From Thermoleophilaceae bacterium (lineage in GTDB: Bacteria; Actinomycetota; Thermoleophilia; Solirubrobacterales; Thermoleophilaceae): DNA of 64,000 bases. The number at the start of each line of letters is the position of its first letter. The stretch's first letter is position 1. The position numbers and the translations under genes are program-made. Positions 25,138-33,582 of the stretch are shown in pieces. The notes under the pieces are model-generated. The model did no database searches, had not been told where the DNA came from, and worked only from the letters and a program-made list of their open reading frames with translations. Location of the stretch: the NCBI GenBank assembly GCA_030448005.1, contig JAUJNT010000001.1, positions 952,423-1,016,422 on the forward strand. Direction: 5' to 3'.

Positions 25138-25710
25138 GTGGTTCTCAGCGATCGAACCATCCATGCGGAGATCGAGGCGGGACGCATCCTCATCGATCCG
25201 TACGACGCCTCTTTGGTCCAGCCCTCGAGCGTCGACGTGCGCGTCGACCGGCGCTTTCGCGTCTTTCGAAACTCGCGCTACCCCTTCATCGACGTGCGAC
25301 AGGCCATGGAGGGGCTCACCGAGCCCGTAGAGGTCACCGACGGCGAGGCGTTCATCCTGCATCCGGGGGAGTTCGTGCTGGGTCAGACCCTCGAGCGCGT
25401 GACCCTGCCGGACGATCTCGTGGCCCGGCTCGAGGGCAAGAGCTCCCTCGGGCGGCTCGGACTGCTCATCCACTCGACCGCCGGCTTCGTGGATCCCGGG
25501 TTTTCGGGAAACCTGACGCTCGAGCTCTCCAACGTGGCCAACCTCCCGATCACGATCTACGAGGCCATGCCCATCGGGCAGATCTCCTTCATGCGCATGG
25601 ATGGCCCGGTCGAGCGGCCGTACGGCTCGGATGCGATGGGCAGCAAGTACCAGGGTCAGGGGGAGCCCACGGCGAGCCGTTTCCACGAGAACTTTCGCAA
25701 GGGCCGATGA
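25138..25710 (+). CDS. dcd: dCTP deaminase, probably bifunctional dUMP-forming
   Basis: 190 residues. [62 protein letters not shown] and [18 protein letters not shown] closely follow the mycobacterial enzyme, which deaminates dCTP and also hydrolyses dUTP to dUMP. The catalytic Glu is in LTLELSN. Supplies dUMP for thymidylate synthesis and keeps uracil out of DNA. Bifunctionality is inferred from similarity. GTG start. Confidence 0.93.
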   Translation: MVLSDRTIHAEIEAGRILIDPYDASLVQPSSVDVRVDRRFRVFRNSRYPFIDVRQAMEGLTEPVEVTDGEAFILHPGEFVLGQTLERVTLPDDLVARLEGKSSLGRLGLLIHSTAGFVDPGFSGNLTLELSNVANLPITIYEAMPIGQISFMRMDGPVERPYGSDAMGSKYQGQGEPTASRFHENFRKGR

Positions 25711-25746
25711 TCCGCGCGGGGGTCCTGGTCGAAGGACTCTCGACGC

Positions 25747-25752
25747 TACAAT
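25747..25752 (+). promoter_or_regulatory. -10 hexamer TACAAT upstream of tatA
   Basis: TACAAT lies 64 bases before tatA; the leader also holds CTCAGGAG close to the ATG as a ribosome-binding site. It would serve tatA and tatC. Confidence 0.45.
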
Positions 25753-25816
25753 TAAGCCCGCGACCGGCCCTTGAAGGGACGAAGCCGCGGCCCCGAATCC
25801 CCTCAGGAGCCTCAAG

Positions 25817-26050
25817 ATGCCAACTCCCGGTCCCCTCGAAATAGTCATCGTCCTCGTCATCGTCCTTCTCATCTTCGGACCGAAGCGCCTGCCCGACCTG
25901 GGCCGCTCGCTGGGTAGCGGGATGAAGCAGTTCAAGGAATCCGTGACCGGTAAGGACGACGACGACGCCCTCACCGCCGGGGACAAGAAGACCGAGCCGG
26001 TCCACGCCGAGAAGTCCGATGCCACGCCGGCCGGCGGCCAGCGCTCCTAA
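25817..26050 (+). CDS. tatA: Twin-arginine translocase subunit TatA
   Basis: 77 residues. Short N-terminal membrane helix (LEIVIVLVIVLLIFGPKRLP, about 7-26) with the FGPKRLP hinge, an amphipathic helix (LGRSLGSGMKQFKESV) and a charged tail. TatA forms the pore part of the translocase for folded proteins. A CAGGAG site precedes the ATG. tatC follows after 36 bases. The Rieske protein in this window is a likely substrate. Confidence 0.94.
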   Translation: MPTPGPLEIVIVLVIVLLIFGPKRLPDLGRSLGSGMKQFKESVTGKDDDDALTAGDKKTEPVHAEKSDATPAGGQRS

Positions 26051-26086
26051 GGGGCCAGCCGGGCCGAAGGGAAGGGTCGCGGACCC

Positions 26087-26860
26087 GTGCCGCGTACACG
26101 CATCAAGCCGATCGACCACGAGGAGCGGCTCACGCTCGTCGACCATCTCGACGAGCTTCGCTCCCGCCTGATCCTGTGCGCGATCGCCTTCGGCACGGTG
26201 TTCGCGCTGACCACCTGGCAGAACCACCGGGTCCTCGAGATCGTCAACCGGCCCCTACCCGACGACCTGCCCGAGCCGATCACCTTCGGCATCACGGAGC
26301 CGTTCACCACCACGCTGACCAACGCCGCCTACGCGGCGATCCTGATCTCGCTGCCCTTCCTGCTCTACCAGATCTACGCGTTCATCCTGCCTGCCTTCAG
26401 CCCGAAGGAGCGGAGGGTGGCCACCCCCCTGCTGATGATGGTGCCCGTCCTGTTCACGGCCGGGGTCGTGTTCTGCTACTTCGTCGTGCTCCCCCCGGCA
26501 ACCCAGTTCCTGCTGGCCTTCAACGAGAGCGAGTTCAACACACAGGTTCGCGCGCGCGACTATTACAGCTTCGTCACCCTCACGATGGCGGCCATGGGCA
26601 TGGGCTTCCAGGTGCCCGTTGCCATTCTGGCTGCCGTCAAGCTGGGGATAACCTCGCCGGAGAAGCTGCGCAAGAACCGCCGCTACGCGGTGCTCGTGAT
26701 AGCGGTCGTCGCCGCCTTCCTGCCCACGATCGACCCCGTCACGCTCCTTCTCGAGATGATCCCCCTGCTGCTGCTCTACGAATTCAGCATCCTGCTCGCG
26801 CAATGGGTGGGTCGGGAACGCGACGAGCACGCTGCAGACGGCGAGGCCGAAGCCTCGTAG
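26087..26860 (+). CDS. tatC: Twin-arginine translocase subunit TatC
   Basis: 257 residues, six membrane helices. LVDHLDELRSRLILCAIAF (about 17-35) is the signature that binds signal peptides; FGITEPFTTTL, LPFLLYQIYAFILPAFSPKE and FLPTIDPVTLLLEMIPLLLL are further conserved parts. GTG start 36 bases after tatA. No tatB is visible, consistent with many Gram-positive bacteria, though TatA may fill that role. Confidence 0.95.
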   Translation: MPRTRIKPIDHEERLTLVDHLDELRSRLILCAIAFGTVFALTTWQNHRVLEIVNRPLPDDLPEPITFGITEPFTTTLTNAAYAAILISLPFLLYQIYAFILPAFSPKERRVATPLLMMVPVLFTAGVVFCYFVVLPPATQFLLAFNESEFNTQVRARDYYSFVTLTMAAMGMGFQVPVAILAAVKLGITSPEKLRKNRRYAVLVIAVVAAFLPTIDPVTLLLEMIPLLLLYEFSILLAQWVGRERDEHAADGEAEAS

Positions 26861-26873
26861 CCAAGTCGACGGC

Positions 26874-26879
26874 TAGTCT
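26874..26879 (+). promoter_or_regulatory. -10-like hexamer TAGTCT before the TPR gene
   Basis: TAGTCT ends nine bases before ATG 26889, so the mRNA would have almost no leader. Confidence 0.35.
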
Positions 26880-26888
26880 CCGGGGCGC

Positions 26889-27572
26889 ATGCTGTTCGAT
26901 CTGCAGGGCAAGCGCCGTCGGTTGGTGCAAGTCGTCTATCTGACCCTCGCGATCCTGATGGGTGGCGGCCTCGTGCTCTTCGGAATCGGCGGCGATGTCT
27001 CAGGAGGCCTCTTCGATGCCTTCAGCGACCGCTCGAACACGGGCGGCGGGAACGACCTCGTGGAGAAGCGAGTCGAGCGCAACGAGGCCAAGCTGAAGGC
27101 AAATCCCAAGAGCGAGGCCTTGCGCAAGGCGCTCGCGCGCGACTACTTCCAGCTCGCCAGCGGGCAGGCCACGGATGCACAGGCCGGGTACCCGAAAGAG
27201 GCCAAGGACGAGCTGCGCAAGTCGGCGGCCAACTGGAAGGCCTACCTTGCCCTCGAGCCCGAGAAGCCGGACACCTCCCTGGCGCGCCTCGCGCTGCAGG
27301 TATACGACCCCCAGGCGCTCAACAGGCCGAAGGACGCCCTCGAGGCGGCACGGCTGATCGCCGAGAACGAGGAGGACTCGAACGCCTACCTCAACCTCGT
27401 TCAGTACGCCGCGCTGGCGGGCGATACCCGGGTGGCCGGGCTTGCGGGGCAGAAGGCCATCGACCTGGCCCCGAAGAGTGAGCGCAAGGAAGTCAGGCGG
27501 CAGGTCAAGCAGCTCGAGCAGGCCAAGCCTCCACAGAGCCAGGGCGCCGCGACGGCCCCTAGCGGCGGGTAG
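26889..27572 (+). CDS. Membrane-anchored TPR-like protein
   Basis: 227 residues. A single membrane helix near the N-terminus (about 12-35, VVYLTLAILMGGGLVLFGIG) is followed by a helical domain with TPR-like pairs: KANPKSEALRKALARDYFQL, SAANWKAYLALEPEKPDTSL, AGLAGQKAIDLAPKS. The end is Gln/Pro/Gly-rich. It is probably a scaffold outside or at the membrane; partner unknown. Its stop TAG is part of the TAGAGT hexamer upstream of the STAS gene. Confidence 0.75.
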   Translation: MLFDLQGKRRRLVQVVYLTLAILMGGGLVLFGIGGDVSGGLFDAFSDRSNTGGGNDLVEKRVERNEAKLKANPKSEALRKALARDYFQLASGQATDAQAGYPKEAKDELRKSAANWKAYLALEPEKPDTSLARLALQVYDPQALNRPKDALEAARLIAENEEDSNAYLNLVQYAALAGDTRVAGLAGQKAIDLAPKSERKEVRRQVKQLEQAKPPQSQGAATAPSGG

Positions 27573-27617
27573 AGTGGCCTGCCCGATCCTTCGGCAGCTC
27601 TACGACCAGGAGAACGA

Positions 27618-27974
27618 GTGAACTTTCACATCCAGGACGAGGAGATCGACGCTCAGACCCACGTCATCGAGCTGGGAGGGGAGGTCGATCTCTATACGGC
27701 GCCCGAGTTCAAGGAACGCATGGTCCAGCTGATCGACGGAGGCAAGAAGCGGATCGTCGTCGATCTGTCGGAGGCCACGTTCATCGATTCAACGACGCTC
27801 GGGGTGCTGGTCGGGGGCGTCAAGCGCCTCCGGCCCGCGGGTGGTGCGCTCGCGCTCGTCTGCATGGATCAGAACATCACCAAGATCTTCGAGATCACCG
27901 GACTCGACCGGGTCTTTCCCATCCACCCCACCCGCGAAGAGGCGCTTCAGTCCGTCGAGTCGGCCACCGGTTAA
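27618..27974 (+). CDS. STAS-domain anti-sigma-factor antagonist
   Basis: 118 residues, a single STAS domain of the RsbV/SpoIIAA type. VIELGGEVDLYTAPEFKERM, RIVVDLSEATFIDSTTLGVL and the phosphorylatable Ser/Thr in FIDSTTLG (about 54-61) are present. Such proteins free sigma factors by binding a kinase-type anti-sigma factor when unphosphorylated. No sigma factor or typical kinase is adjacent; a distant anti-sigma-like gene is at 45.2 kb. GTG start with CAGGAG 6 bases upstream. Confidence 0.9.
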   Translation: MNFHIQDEEIDAQTHVIELGGEVDLYTAPEFKERMVQLIDGGKKRIVVDLSEATFIDSTTLGVLVGGVKRLRPAGGALALVCMDQNITKIFEITGLDRVFPIHPTREEALQSVESATG

Positions 27975-27978
27975 CCCC

Positions 27979-27984
27979 TACAAT
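27979..27984 (+). promoter_or_regulatory. -10 hexamer TACAAT for tRNA-Lys
   Basis: TACAAT lies 35 bases before the tRNA, identical to the hexamer before tRNA-Ile. It is placed directly after the STAS stop codon. Confidence 0.48.
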
Positions 27985-27992
27985 CGTAGGCT

Positions 27993-28007
27993 GGCCCGTG
28001 GCGGGCC
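27993..28007 (+). terminator. Hairpin between the STAS gene and tRNA-Lys
   Basis: Perfect 6-bp stem GGCCCG/CGGGCC with loop TGG, followed by GTTCGTTT. It may terminate STAS transcription, or be a leader stem of the tRNA precursor if TACAAT 27979 is the tRNA promoter. Confidence 0.4.
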
Positions 28008-28019
28008 GTTCGTTTGCCG

Positions 28020-28092
28020 GGGCCGTTAGCTCAACTGGTAGAGCAGGAGACTCTTAATCTCAAGGTTGAAGGTTCGAGTCCTTCACGGCCCA
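28020..28092 (+). tRNA. tRNA-Lys (CUU anticodon)
   Basis: 73-nt cloverleaf: acceptor GGGCCGT/ACGGCCC, discriminator A, D arm GCTC/GAGC, anticodon loop CTCTTAA (anticodon CTT) on a GGAGA/TCTCA stem with an outer G-A mismatch, T arm GAAGG/CCTTC. CCA is not encoded. The same strand can be read as a protein-like string PLAQLVEQETLNLKVEGSS, a well-known false ORF of this tRNA. Confidence 0.95.
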
Positions 28093-28115
28093 TAGCGTCC
28101 ACAACGGCTAGATCG

Positions 28116-28322
28116 ATGACCTACGAGATGGAGTGCAAGGCGCACCGTGAGCCGCACAGGTTCGTGGTCGAGATGGCGGCGGCGGACTTCACCGGGCGGG
28201 TGCCGTGCGAGCGCTGCGGAAAGCCCTGCGGCCAGAACTGGAGCCGGAAGTCCCTGACCGTGGGCTCCGGGCCAACGGTTCGCTCCAGGCGCTACATCAC
28301 CGGCAAGAGGCCGAACCTCTAG
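28116..28322 (+). CDS. Small zinc-ribbon-like protein, hypothetical
   Basis: 68 residues from the ATG at 28116. The centre has VPCERCGKPCGQNW (about 29-42), with Cys spacing of a half zinc ribbon, and an early Cys-His pair in MECKAHREPHRF could complete the site. The tail is basic (RSRRYITGKRPNL). No close family is recognised. It fills the gap between tRNA-Lys and the hydrolase gene, and its stop TAG forms part of the TAGCCT hexamer upstream of that gene. Codon use is like its neighbours. Confidence 0.5.
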   Translation: MTYEMECKAHREPHRFVVEMAAADFTGRVPCERCGKPCGQNWSRKSLTVGSGPTVRSRRYITGKRPNL

Positions 28323-28332
28323 CCTTGCGGGC

Positions 28333-29271
28333 GTGATCGTTTCCCGCCGATCGGAGGCGCTGAGTGCGCCTGGTCGTGCCGGCGGTGCCCAGGGGCCCAT
28401 CCACCTCTCCGCCCCGCCCGATGCCCTGCCGATGCCTCCCGCCCAGGGCGTGGAGCACCGCTTCGTGGCGGTGAACGGCGCTCGGTTGCACTACGCCGGC
28501 GCCGGCCGGGGCGACCCGCTCGTGCTCGTGCACGGCTGGCCACAGCACTGGTGGGCGTGGCGAGAGGTCATTCCCTCGCTGGCAACGAGCTACCGGGTGA
28601 TCTGTCCCGACATCCGCGGCTTCGGCTGGTCTGAGGGAGGCCCCGACTACGGGCTCGAGCAGCTCGCGGCTGACCTCCTGGGGCTCCTCGACGTGCTCGG
28701 CATCGGGCGAGCGCGCCTGGTGGGCCACGACTGGGGCTCTGAGGTGGGCTACCACGCCTGCCTCAACTGGCCCGGACGCTTCTCGCATTACGTTGCCCTT
28801 GGGGGTCGCACCCCGTGGTCGACGGGCGTTGCGGCCTCTCGCGTGTACATGCACGCCTGGCACATGTATGTGCTCGGGCTACTCGGCTCGTACGCGACGA
28901 CCCGGCTCGGCGTGCCCGAGAACGCGCTGCGCAGATGGCGTCACGCGGGCAGCTTCACGCCCGAGGAGATGCAGACCTACCTCGGGCCGCTGCGCCGGCC
29001 GATGTCGGCCGAGGCCACCCGCCGGCTCTACCGGCACGCGATCTTCCACGAGCTGCCCCGGTACGTGCGCAGCAACCGGACCGTGCCCCTGCAGGTGCCG
29101 ACACTCCATCTCCACGGCGAGCAAGATCCGCTGACCGCGGGGTCACTGCGCGGTCCCCGGCGGGGCGCCGCGGACACCCGCATCGAGCTGGTGCCCGACT
29201 GCGGGCACTTCGTGGCCGAGGAGAGGCCCTCCGAGCTTCTCGGCCGCCTGGCCCCCTTCCTCGCCTCCTGA
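28333..29271 (+). CDS. Alpha/beta hydrolase, epoxide-hydrolase-like
   Basis: 312 residues. The alpha/beta-hydrolase core shows the oxyanion motif HGWPQHWWAW, the nucleophile elbow GHDWGSEVGY (Asp nucleophile), a late acid in HGEQDPLT and the catalytic His in DCGHFVAEERP. HGWP plus GHDWG is typical of epoxide hydrolases and haloalkane dehalogenases. GTG 28333 is kept because TAGCCT ends seven bases upstream, but ATG 28432 would remove a Pro/Ala-rich leader and is possible. The stop overlaps the next ATG by one base (TGATG). Confidence 0.82.
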   Translation: MIVSRRSEALSAPGRAGGAQGPIHLSAPPDALPMPPAQGVEHRFVAVNGARLHYAGAGRGDPLVLVHGWPQHWWAWREVIPSLATSYRVICPDIRGFGWSEGGPDYGLEQLAADLLGLLDVLGIGRARLVGHDWGSEVGYHACLNWPGRFSHYVALGGRTPWSTGVAASRVYMHAWHMYVLGLLGSYATTRLGVPENALRRWRHAGSFTPEEMQTYLGPLRRPMSAEATRRLYRHAIFHELPRYVRSNRTVPLQVPTLHLHGEQDPLTAGSLRGPRRGAADTRIELVPDCGHFVAEERPSELLGRLAPFLAS

Positions 29272-30080
29272 TGGCCCTGGGGGAGGAGCTCGCCTGCCTC
29301 GACGGCGTGATCGCCCCGGTCGCCGGGACCTCGATCCCCGTCACCGACGAGGGCTTCCTGCGCGGCGACGGCGCGTTCGAGGTGCTGCGGGTGTACGGGG
29401 GCCGGCCCTACGCACTGCCTGAGCACCTGGACCGGATGACCGGATCGGCGTCCGCGCTTCGCCTGGAGGGGCCCTTCCCGCGCGCGCAGCTCGAGCGCGA
29501 GGCCACGGCACTCGTCGAGGCGCGCGGCGGTACGGCGTTCGACGGCTGCCTGCGCCTGGTCCTCACCCGTGGCTTCAGGCGCCTGCTCATGACCGAGCCA
29601 CTACCCCGGTCCCCCGATCGAATCCGGCTCGGCTACGTGACCTACGCCCCCAGCCGCGTCCTCGACGGGATCAAGTCGCTCTCCTACGCGGCCAACATGC
29701 TCTGCAGCAGGCTTGCGCGCGAGCGAGGGTTCGATGAGGCGCTGATGGTCACCCCCCACGGCCGGGTGCTCGAGGCGCCCACCTCCTCGATCTTCTGGGT
29801 CGACGGGAGCGGCACCCTGTGCACCCCCCCGCTCGAGGAGCACATCCTCGCCTCGATCACCCGTGACCACCTCATGCGGCTCGTGGGTGTGCAGGAGCGC
29901 TCGGTGACCTCCGAGGAGCTACTCGGAGCCCGTGAGGCGTTTCTCGCATCCACCACGCGGGAGGTGCAGTCCGTGGCCGCGATCGAGGGCACCGAGCTCT
30001 CCGGGCCGGGGGGGCTCACCCGTAAGGCCGCCGCCGCCTTCCGGGCGCACGTGGACGAGGCGCTGGCGGGAGGGCGTTAG
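29271..30080 (+). CDS. Class IV aminotransferase (PabC/BCAT/D-amino acid type)
   Basis: 269 residues, fold-type IV PLP enzyme. TDEGFLRGDGAFEVLRVYGG (about 24-43), the PLP lysine in LDGIKSLSYAANMLCSRLAR, DEALMVTPHGRVLEAPTSSI and FLASTTREVQSVAAI are family blocks. Aminodeoxychorismate lyase (folate), branched-chain or D-amino acid aminotransferase cannot be separated by eye. TGATG overlap couples it to the hydrolase gene. No pabA/pabB is adjacent. Confidence 0.85.
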   Translation: MALGEELACLDGVIAPVAGTSIPVTDEGFLRGDGAFEVLRVYGGRPYALPEHLDRMTGSASALRLEGPFPRAQLEREATALVEARGGTAFDGCLRLVLTRGFRRLLMTEPLPRSPDRIRLGYVTYAPSRVLDGIKSLSYAANMLCSRLARERGFDEALMVTPHGRVLEAPTSSIFWVDGSGTLCTPPLEEHILASITRDHLMRLVGVQERSVTSEELLGAREAFLASTTREVQSVAAIEGTELSGPGGLTRKAAAAFRAHVDEALAGGR

Positions 30081-30226
30081 GCGCGGGGAGGGCGCTCGGG
30101 CGGGCGTGCGCCTCCGTCACGAGGGGCGCCATCCACCTGGTAGCGCACGTACCAGGCGGCGTGACGGACGAGGTCGTGGGCCACGGCCAGCACGCCGACG
30201 GCCCCGCCCAATAGCTTCCTTCCCAT
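30077..30226 (-). CDS. Possible small protein opposite the nucleotide-sugar genes
   Basis: 49 residues from ATG 30226, starting MGRKLLGGAVGVLAVAHDLV with a short hydrophobic helix, then HAAWYVRYQVDG and a Pro/Arg/Gly-rich end. It occupies the whole 148-base gap between the class IV aminotransferase and wecB-like genes and is divergent from the latter (starts one base apart). The hydrophobic then basic layout suggests a membrane peptide. No family recognised; it could be chance. Confidence 0.3.
   Translation of the reverse strand: MGRKLLGGAVGVLAVAHDLVRHAAWYVRYQVDGAPRDGGARPPERPPRA
30212..30217 (+). promoter_or_regulatory. -10-like hexamer TAGCTT before the nucleotide-sugar operon
   Basis: TAGCTT ends ten bases before GTG 30228. 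Only a short leader is possible. Confidence 0.33.
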
Positions 30227-30227
30227 C

Positions 30228-31307
30228 GTGCGCATTCTGACCGTCATCGGCAACCGGCCGCAGTTCGTCAAGGCCGCGGCGGTCTCCCGGCTGTTGCGAA
30301 AGCGCCACGAAGAGGTGCTGGTGCACACCGGCCAGCACTACGACGACGAGCTCTCGCAGGTGTTCTTCGAGGAGCTTGGGGTCCCCGCGCCCGACCGCCG
30401 GCTCGGCGCTGGGGGCGGCTCGAACACCGAGCAGACCGCGCGCATCCTCGGCCTGCTGGAGGGAGTCCTGCTGCAGACGGCCCCGGACCTGGTGCTCGTC
30501 TACGGCGACACGAACTCCACCCTGGCGGGGGCTCTCGCCGCTGCCCAGGCGGGCATGCCGGTCGCTCACGTGGAGGCGGGCATGCGCTCCTTCGACCGCA
30601 CGATGCCGGAGGAGCTCAACCGTGTGGTCGTGGACCACGCCAGCCTGCTGCTGCTCTGCTCCACCGAGACGGCCGTTGCGAACCTCAGACGCGAGGCGGT
30701 CGTGGGCCAGGCGCACCTCGTGGGCGACGTGATGGCCGATGTGTCGATCGCCTTTCGTCCGATCGCCGCGGAGCGCTCGAGCGCCCTCGCCGACCTCGGC
30801 CTCCTGGAGGGCGGTTATCTCCTCGCGACCGCCCACCGTGCCGGCAACGTCGACGAGGCGGAGCGCCTCGCGCGGCTGGTCGAGTTGCTCGAGTCGCTGC
30901 CCCTGCCCACCGTCCTGCCCCTGCACCCCCGGACGGCGGCCCGCCTCGAGGCAACCGGGCTACGCGGCAGGCTCGAGGCTGCTCCGCGCGTCCGGCTCAC
31001 GCCCCCCATGGGCTACCTGGACTTCATGCACCTGGAGATGCACGCCCGCGCGATCCTCACCGACTCGGGTGGCGTCCAGAAGGAGGCCTATCTGCTGGGC
31101 GTTCCGTGCGTGACGCTGCGCGAGAGCACCGAATGGACCGAGACGGTGGAGGCCGGCTGGAACACGCTCGTGGGCCTCGATCGCGACGCCGCGCTGCGGG
31201 CGCTGGGACGCCCCGTCCCGGCCGCGGCGCGCCCCGAGCTGTACGGGGGAGGTCGTGCCTCCGAGCGGGTCTGCGACGCGATCGATGCCTACACTGCGCG
31301 CGGATGA
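30228..31307 (+). CDS. UDP-GlcNAc 2-epimerase family (WecB or WbpI type)
   Basis: 359 residues, non-hydrolysing NDP-sugar 2-epimerase. IGNRPQFVKAAAVSRLL, HTGQHYDDELSQVFFEELG, VYGDTNSTLAGALAA, HVEAGMRSFDRTMPEELNRV, TAHRAGNVDE and LTDSGGVQKEAYLLGVPCVTLR are signatures. It epimerises UDP-GlcNAc to UDP-ManNAc, or, as WbpI, UDP-2,3-diacetamido-glucuronate to the manno form. The following wbpA-, wbpB- and wbpD-like genes favour the WbpI role. GTG start. Confidence 0.9.
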   Translation: MRILTVIGNRPQFVKAAAVSRLLRKRHEEVLVHTGQHYDDELSQVFFEELGVPAPDRRLGAGGGSNTEQTARILGLLEGVLLQTAPDLVLVYGDTNSTLAGALAAAQAGMPVAHVEAGMRSFDRTMPEELNRVVVDHASLLLLCSTETAVANLRREAVVGQAHLVGDVMADVSIAFRPIAAERSSALADLGLLEGGYLLATAHRAGNVDEAERLARLVELLESLPLPTVLPLHPRTAARLEATGLRGRLEAAPRVRLTPPMGYLDFMHLEMHARAILTDSGGVQKEAYLLGVPCVTLRESTEWTETVEAGWNTLVGLDRDAALRALGRPVPAAARPELYGGGRASERVCDAIDAYTARG

Positions 31308-31327
31308 ACGATAATGGAGGACCGCGC

Positions 31328-32575
31328 ATGAGGGTCGGGGTCGTCGGACTGGGGTACGTCGGACTGCCGTTGGCGCTCGCCTTCGCCGAGGAGGGGCACG
31401 AGGTCGTCGGCGTCGAGTCGGATCCGCGCAAGGTCGAGGCGCTCGCACGCGGCGAGAGCTACATCGAGGATGTGCCCTCGGGCCGGCTGCTCGCCGTGCG
31501 GGATCGGCTGAGCGCCGCGACGGCTCCGGAGGGTCTCGCCTCCTGCGATGCCGTGCTGATCGCGGTGCCCACCCCGCTCACCCGCAACCGCGAGCCGGAC
31601 CTGGGCCCGCTCGTGGCCGCGGGCACCGTGCTCGCCGGGGTGCTGCGCGCGGGACAGCTGGTGGTGCTCGAGTCGACGACCTATCCGGGCACCACGCGCG
31701 AGCGCCTGGCGCCGCTGCTCGAGGAGTCCGGCCTGGCGGCGGGGCGCGACTTCAATCTCGCCTACTCGCCAGAGCGGGTCGATCCCGGTCGTATCGACTT
31801 CACCTTGCGAAGCACCCCGAAGATCGTGGGCGGCCTGACCCCCGCATGTCTCGAACGGGCCGTGGGCCTCTACGGGCACGTCTGCGACGAGATCGTCACC
31901 GTGTCGGGCCCCGAGCCCGCGGAGCTGGCCAAGCTGCTGGAGAACGTGTTCCGCTCGGTGAACATCGCGCTGGTGAACGAGCTCGCGATGTTGTGCGACC
32001 GGATGGAGATCGACGTGTGGGAGGTGGTCGAGGCCGCGAGCTCCAAGCCGTATGGCTTCATGCGCTTCGACCCCGGGCCCGGCATGGGCGGCCACTGCCT
32101 GCCTGTCGATCCGTTCTACCTGTCGTGGAAGGCGCGCGAGTACGGCCAGCCGACGGAGTTCGTGGAGCTGGCCGGCGAGGTCAACCAGCGGATGCCGGAG
32201 TTCTGCGTGGAGCGGGTGGCGCGCGCCCTCAACGACCGGTCGAAGCCGGTGCGCGGCTCCCGGGTCGTGGTCCTCGGCGTGTCGTACAAGCCGGGCGTGG
32301 GCGACCTCCGCGAGTCCCCCGCGATCAAGATCATGGGCCTGCTGGCCAAGAGCGGCGCGGACCTCGTCTTCCACGACGACCACGTGGTCGAGCTCCCGGA
32401 GTTCGGACTGCGCTCGGAGCCACTCGACTCGGCACTGGCCGGCGCAGACGTGGCGGTGATCGTGACAGCCCATCCGGAGCTCGACGTCGAGGAAGTGGTG
32501 CGCCTGGCACCGCTCGTGGTCGACTTCCGCGGCGTCACGAGGGGGATCGAGGCGCCCAACCTGGTGCGTTTGTGA
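31328..32575 (+). CDS. UDP-N-acetylglucosamine 6-dehydrogenase (WbpA-like)
   Basis: 415 residues. NAD-binding MRVGVVGLGYVGLPLALAF, IAVPTPLTRNREPDLGPL, VVLESTTYPGTTRE, NVFRSVNIALVNELA, the catalytic Cys in GPGMGGHCLPVDPFYL and GVSYKPGVGDLRESPA place it with WbpA/WbpO-type dehydrogenases that oxidise UDP-GlcNAc to the uronate. ATG 31328 is chosen because GGAGG stands seven bases upstream (31316-31320); ATG 31304, overlapping the epimerase stop, is in frame and cannot be excluded. Confidence 0.9.
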   Translation: MRVGVVGLGYVGLPLALAFAEEGHEVVGVESDPRKVEALARGESYIEDVPSGRLLAVRDRLSAATAPEGLASCDAVLIAVPTPLTRNREPDLGPLVAAGTVLAGVLRAGQLVVLESTTYPGTTRERLAPLLEESGLAAGRDFNLAYSPERVDPGRIDFTLRSTPKIVGGLTPACLERAVGLYGHVCDEIVTVSGPEPAELAKLLENVFRSVNIALVNELAMLCDRMEIDVWEVVEAASSKPYGFMRFDPGPGMGGHCLPVDPFYLSWKAREYGQPTEFVELAGEVNQRMPEFCVERVARALNDRSKPVRGSRVVVLGVSYKPGVGDLRESPAIKIMGLLAKSGADLVFHDDHVVELPEFGLRSEPLDSALAGADVAVIVTAHPELDVEEVVRLAPLVVDFRGVTRGIEAPNLVRL

Positions 32576-33582
32576 GCTCACTCGCCCCACTGCGCGTCGG
32601 CGTGGTCGGGCTCGGGCACTGGGGTCCGAATCTCGCGCGGAACTTCGACCGGTTGCCCGAGGCCGACCTCACGTGGATCTGCGATGCCTCCGAGGAGGCC
32701 CGCGACCGCTCGGCGGTCAGCTTCCCCGAGGCGCGTGTCAGCGGAGAGCTGGACGAGCTGCTCGCCGATCCGGAGCTCGACGCCGTGGTCATCGCCACGC
32801 CTGTGCCGACGCACGCCGGACTCGCGGGTCAGGTGATCGCCGCCGGCAAGCACTGCTTCGTGGAGAAGCCCCTGGCGCAGTCGGCGCTCGAGGCTGAGGC
32901 TGTCGTGACCGCCGCGCGTGACGCCGGGCTGGTGCTGATGGTCGGCCATCTGCTCGAGTACCACCCCGGCATCGTGAGGCTCAAGGAGCTGGCCGACTCC
33001 GGTGAGCTGGGCGAGATCCACTACATCTACGGCAACCGGCTGAACCTCGGGAAGCTGCGCGCCGAGGAGAACGCGCTCTGGAGCCTCGGCGCCCACGACG
33101 TCTCCGTACTGCTCGGTCTGGCCGGCGAGGAGCCCACCGATTGCACGGCGATGGGAGAGTCCTACATGCGGGAGGGGGTGGAGGACGTCGTCTTCTGCTA
33201 CCTGCGCTTTCCCTCCGGCCTTGCCGCCCACCTGCATCTCTCGTGGCTCGATCCCCACAAGGAGCGCCGCTTCACGGTGGTCGGGTCACGCAAGATGGCC
33301 ACCTTCGACGACATGGAGGTCGAGCGCAAGCTCACCGTCTACGACAAGGGCTTCGACGAGGACTTCTCCTCCTACGGCGAGTACATCGCCCGCTCCGGGG
33401 ACAGCTGGAGCCCGCGCGTGCCCAACGACGAGCCGCTGCTCCTCGAATGTGGCCACTTCGTCGGCTGCGTGCTCGATGGCGCCATCCCCCGCTCGGACGG
33501 CGAGAGCGGCCTGCGCGTGGTGCGCGTGCTCGAGGATCTGCAGCGCTCGCTCGATCGAGGCCGAAGTGCTCAGGCCGTCTGA
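32572..33582 (+). CDS. Gfo/Idh/MocA oxidoreductase (WbpB-like UDP-sugar 3-dehydrogenase)
   Basis: 336 residues. N-terminal Rossmann motif VGVVGLGHWGPNLARNF, the EKP motif in HCFVEKPLAQSALEAE, MVGHLLEYHPGIVRLKEL and the substrate-side NALWSLGAHDVSVLLGL match the WbpB group, which oxidises C3 of UDP-GlcNAcA. GTG start overlaps the previous stop (GTGA), and the wbpD-like gene begins inside its end. The expected partner aminotransferase (WbpE, DegT family) is not adjacent. Confidence 0.87.
   Translation: MSSLAPLRVGVVGLGHWGPNLARNFDRLPEADLTWICDASEEARDRSAVSFPEARVSGELDELLADPELDAVVIATPVPTHAGLAGQVIAAGKHCFVEKPLAQSALEAEAVVTAARDAGLVLMVGHLLEYHPGIVRLKELADSGELGEIHYIYGNRLNLGKLRAEENALWSLGAHDVSVLLGLAGEEPTDCTAMGESYMREGVEDVVFCYLRFPSGLAAHLHLSWLDPHKERRFTVVGSRKMATFDDMEVERKLTVYDKGFDEDFSSYGEYIARSGDSWSPRVPNDEPLLLECGHFVGCVLDGAIPRSDGESGLRVVRVLEDLQRSLDRGRSAQAV

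Noticed and set aside
28014-28115. Protein-like reading PLAQLVEQETLNLKVEGSS before the small zinc-ribbon gene
   Set aside because: It is the translation of tRNA-Lys itself, a well-known false protein found in many databases.
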